From contig CANNLO010000030.1 in the NCBI GenBank assembly GCA_947505055.1, forward strand, positions 1-24,062: 24,062 nt of DNA, given 5' to 3'. The stretch comes from Methylococcaceae bacterium. Lineage in GTDB: Bacteria; Pseudomonadota; Gammaproteobacteria; Methylococcales; Methylomonadaceae. Position 1 is the first letter of the stretch. Each line of letters begins with the position of its first letter. Below, one piece after another: positions 23,931-24,062 of this stretch. Made by a program: the position numbers and the translations under genes. Under the pieces are notes generated by a model. It saw only the letters and a list, made by a program, of their open reading frames with translations. It was not told the origin of the DNA and did no database searches.

Positions 23931-24062
23931 CGGTTTCATCATGGGGGCGACTGGGGAGTTTTGAACACAAAGTTGTAAAGTTATCTGACAGATATCAAGT
24001 CACATCGCAATTAAAAAGTAGCTGCACAGGTCTTGCACATGGTATGGGGCGAAGCTATGGTG
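23924..24062 (+). CDS. FAD-linked oxidoreductase, DprE1-like (3' end outside window)
   Basis: The ATG overlaps the end of the preceding gene by 7 bases. The 46 visible residues contain SWGRLGSFEH near the start and TGLAHGMGRSYG at the window edge. These match the start of decaprenylphosphoryl-ribose 2'-oxidase and related VAO/FAD proteins, where the GxGRSYGD loop binds FAD. With the UbiA protein it would oxidise the 2-OH of polyprenyl-phosphoribose; a DprE2-like SDR would be expected next. Only the N-terminus is seen, so the call rests on one motif and the neighbour. Confidence 0.75.
   Translation, partial: MVAVSSWGRLGSFEHKVVKLSDRYQVTSQLKSSCTGLAHGMGRSYG

Overview
The window is a single-strand (+) polysaccharide (O-antigen/capsule type) biosynthesis and export locus of a Gram-negative bacterium. 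The base composition is moderately AT-rich by eye. GTAG-type REP-like palindromes, an Anr/FNR-type operator and the gene families point to a gammaproteobacterium. A methanotroph-like (Methylococcales) host is possible, but nothing here is decisive. Both ends of the window cut genes.

Layout. (1) 1-1456: the C-terminal part of a GT2 glycosyltransferase and an ABC-2 polysaccharide export permease (Wzm-like) with no ATPase beside it. (2) 1486-3634: a consensus FNR/Anr box in front of gmd and fcl, the GDP-mannose to GDP-L-fucose pathway. (3) 3704-9076: three GT4 and one GT2 glycosyltransferases. (4) 9077-10289: a perfect REP-like palindrome, then a second, divergent GMD-family SDR. (5) 10370-12595: a second Wzm-like permease and a Wzt ATPase with a C-terminal carbohydrate-binding-type domain, separated by two more interspersed repeats. 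(6) 12595-17909: an FkbM methyltransferase with a long coiled coil built from heptad-preserving repeats, coupled to a 1238-residue protein with three glycosyltransferase modules. (7) 17921-22094: a sulfotransferase carrying a Wzt-C-like domain, and a GT-C-type membrane glycosyltransferase. The two proteins share a homologous C-terminal beta-rich domain. (8) 22095-22496: a scar holding the broken N-terminus of a GT2 polyprenyl-phosphate sugar synthase and a small membrane ORF. (9) 22497-end: a HAD-UbiA fusion resembling decaprenyl-phosphoribose synthase and the start of a DprE1-like FAD oxidoreductase.

How the genes could work together (inference). GDP-fucose and perhaps another GDP-deoxyhexose feed the cytoplasmic GT4/GT2 enzymes. 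The coiled-coil methyltransferase resembles in layout the WbdD terminator and chain-length ruler of ABC-dependent O-antigens, next to a WbdA-like multi-module polymerase. Wzt would read the finished end through its C-terminal domain and export through Wzm. The sulfotransferase may read or modify the same glycan, because it carries a related domain. The last genes suggest a lipid-linked pentose donor (polyprenyl-phosphate arabinofuranose type) used outside the membrane by the GT-C enzyme. All functional statements come from motif reading and family knowledge; no database search was run.
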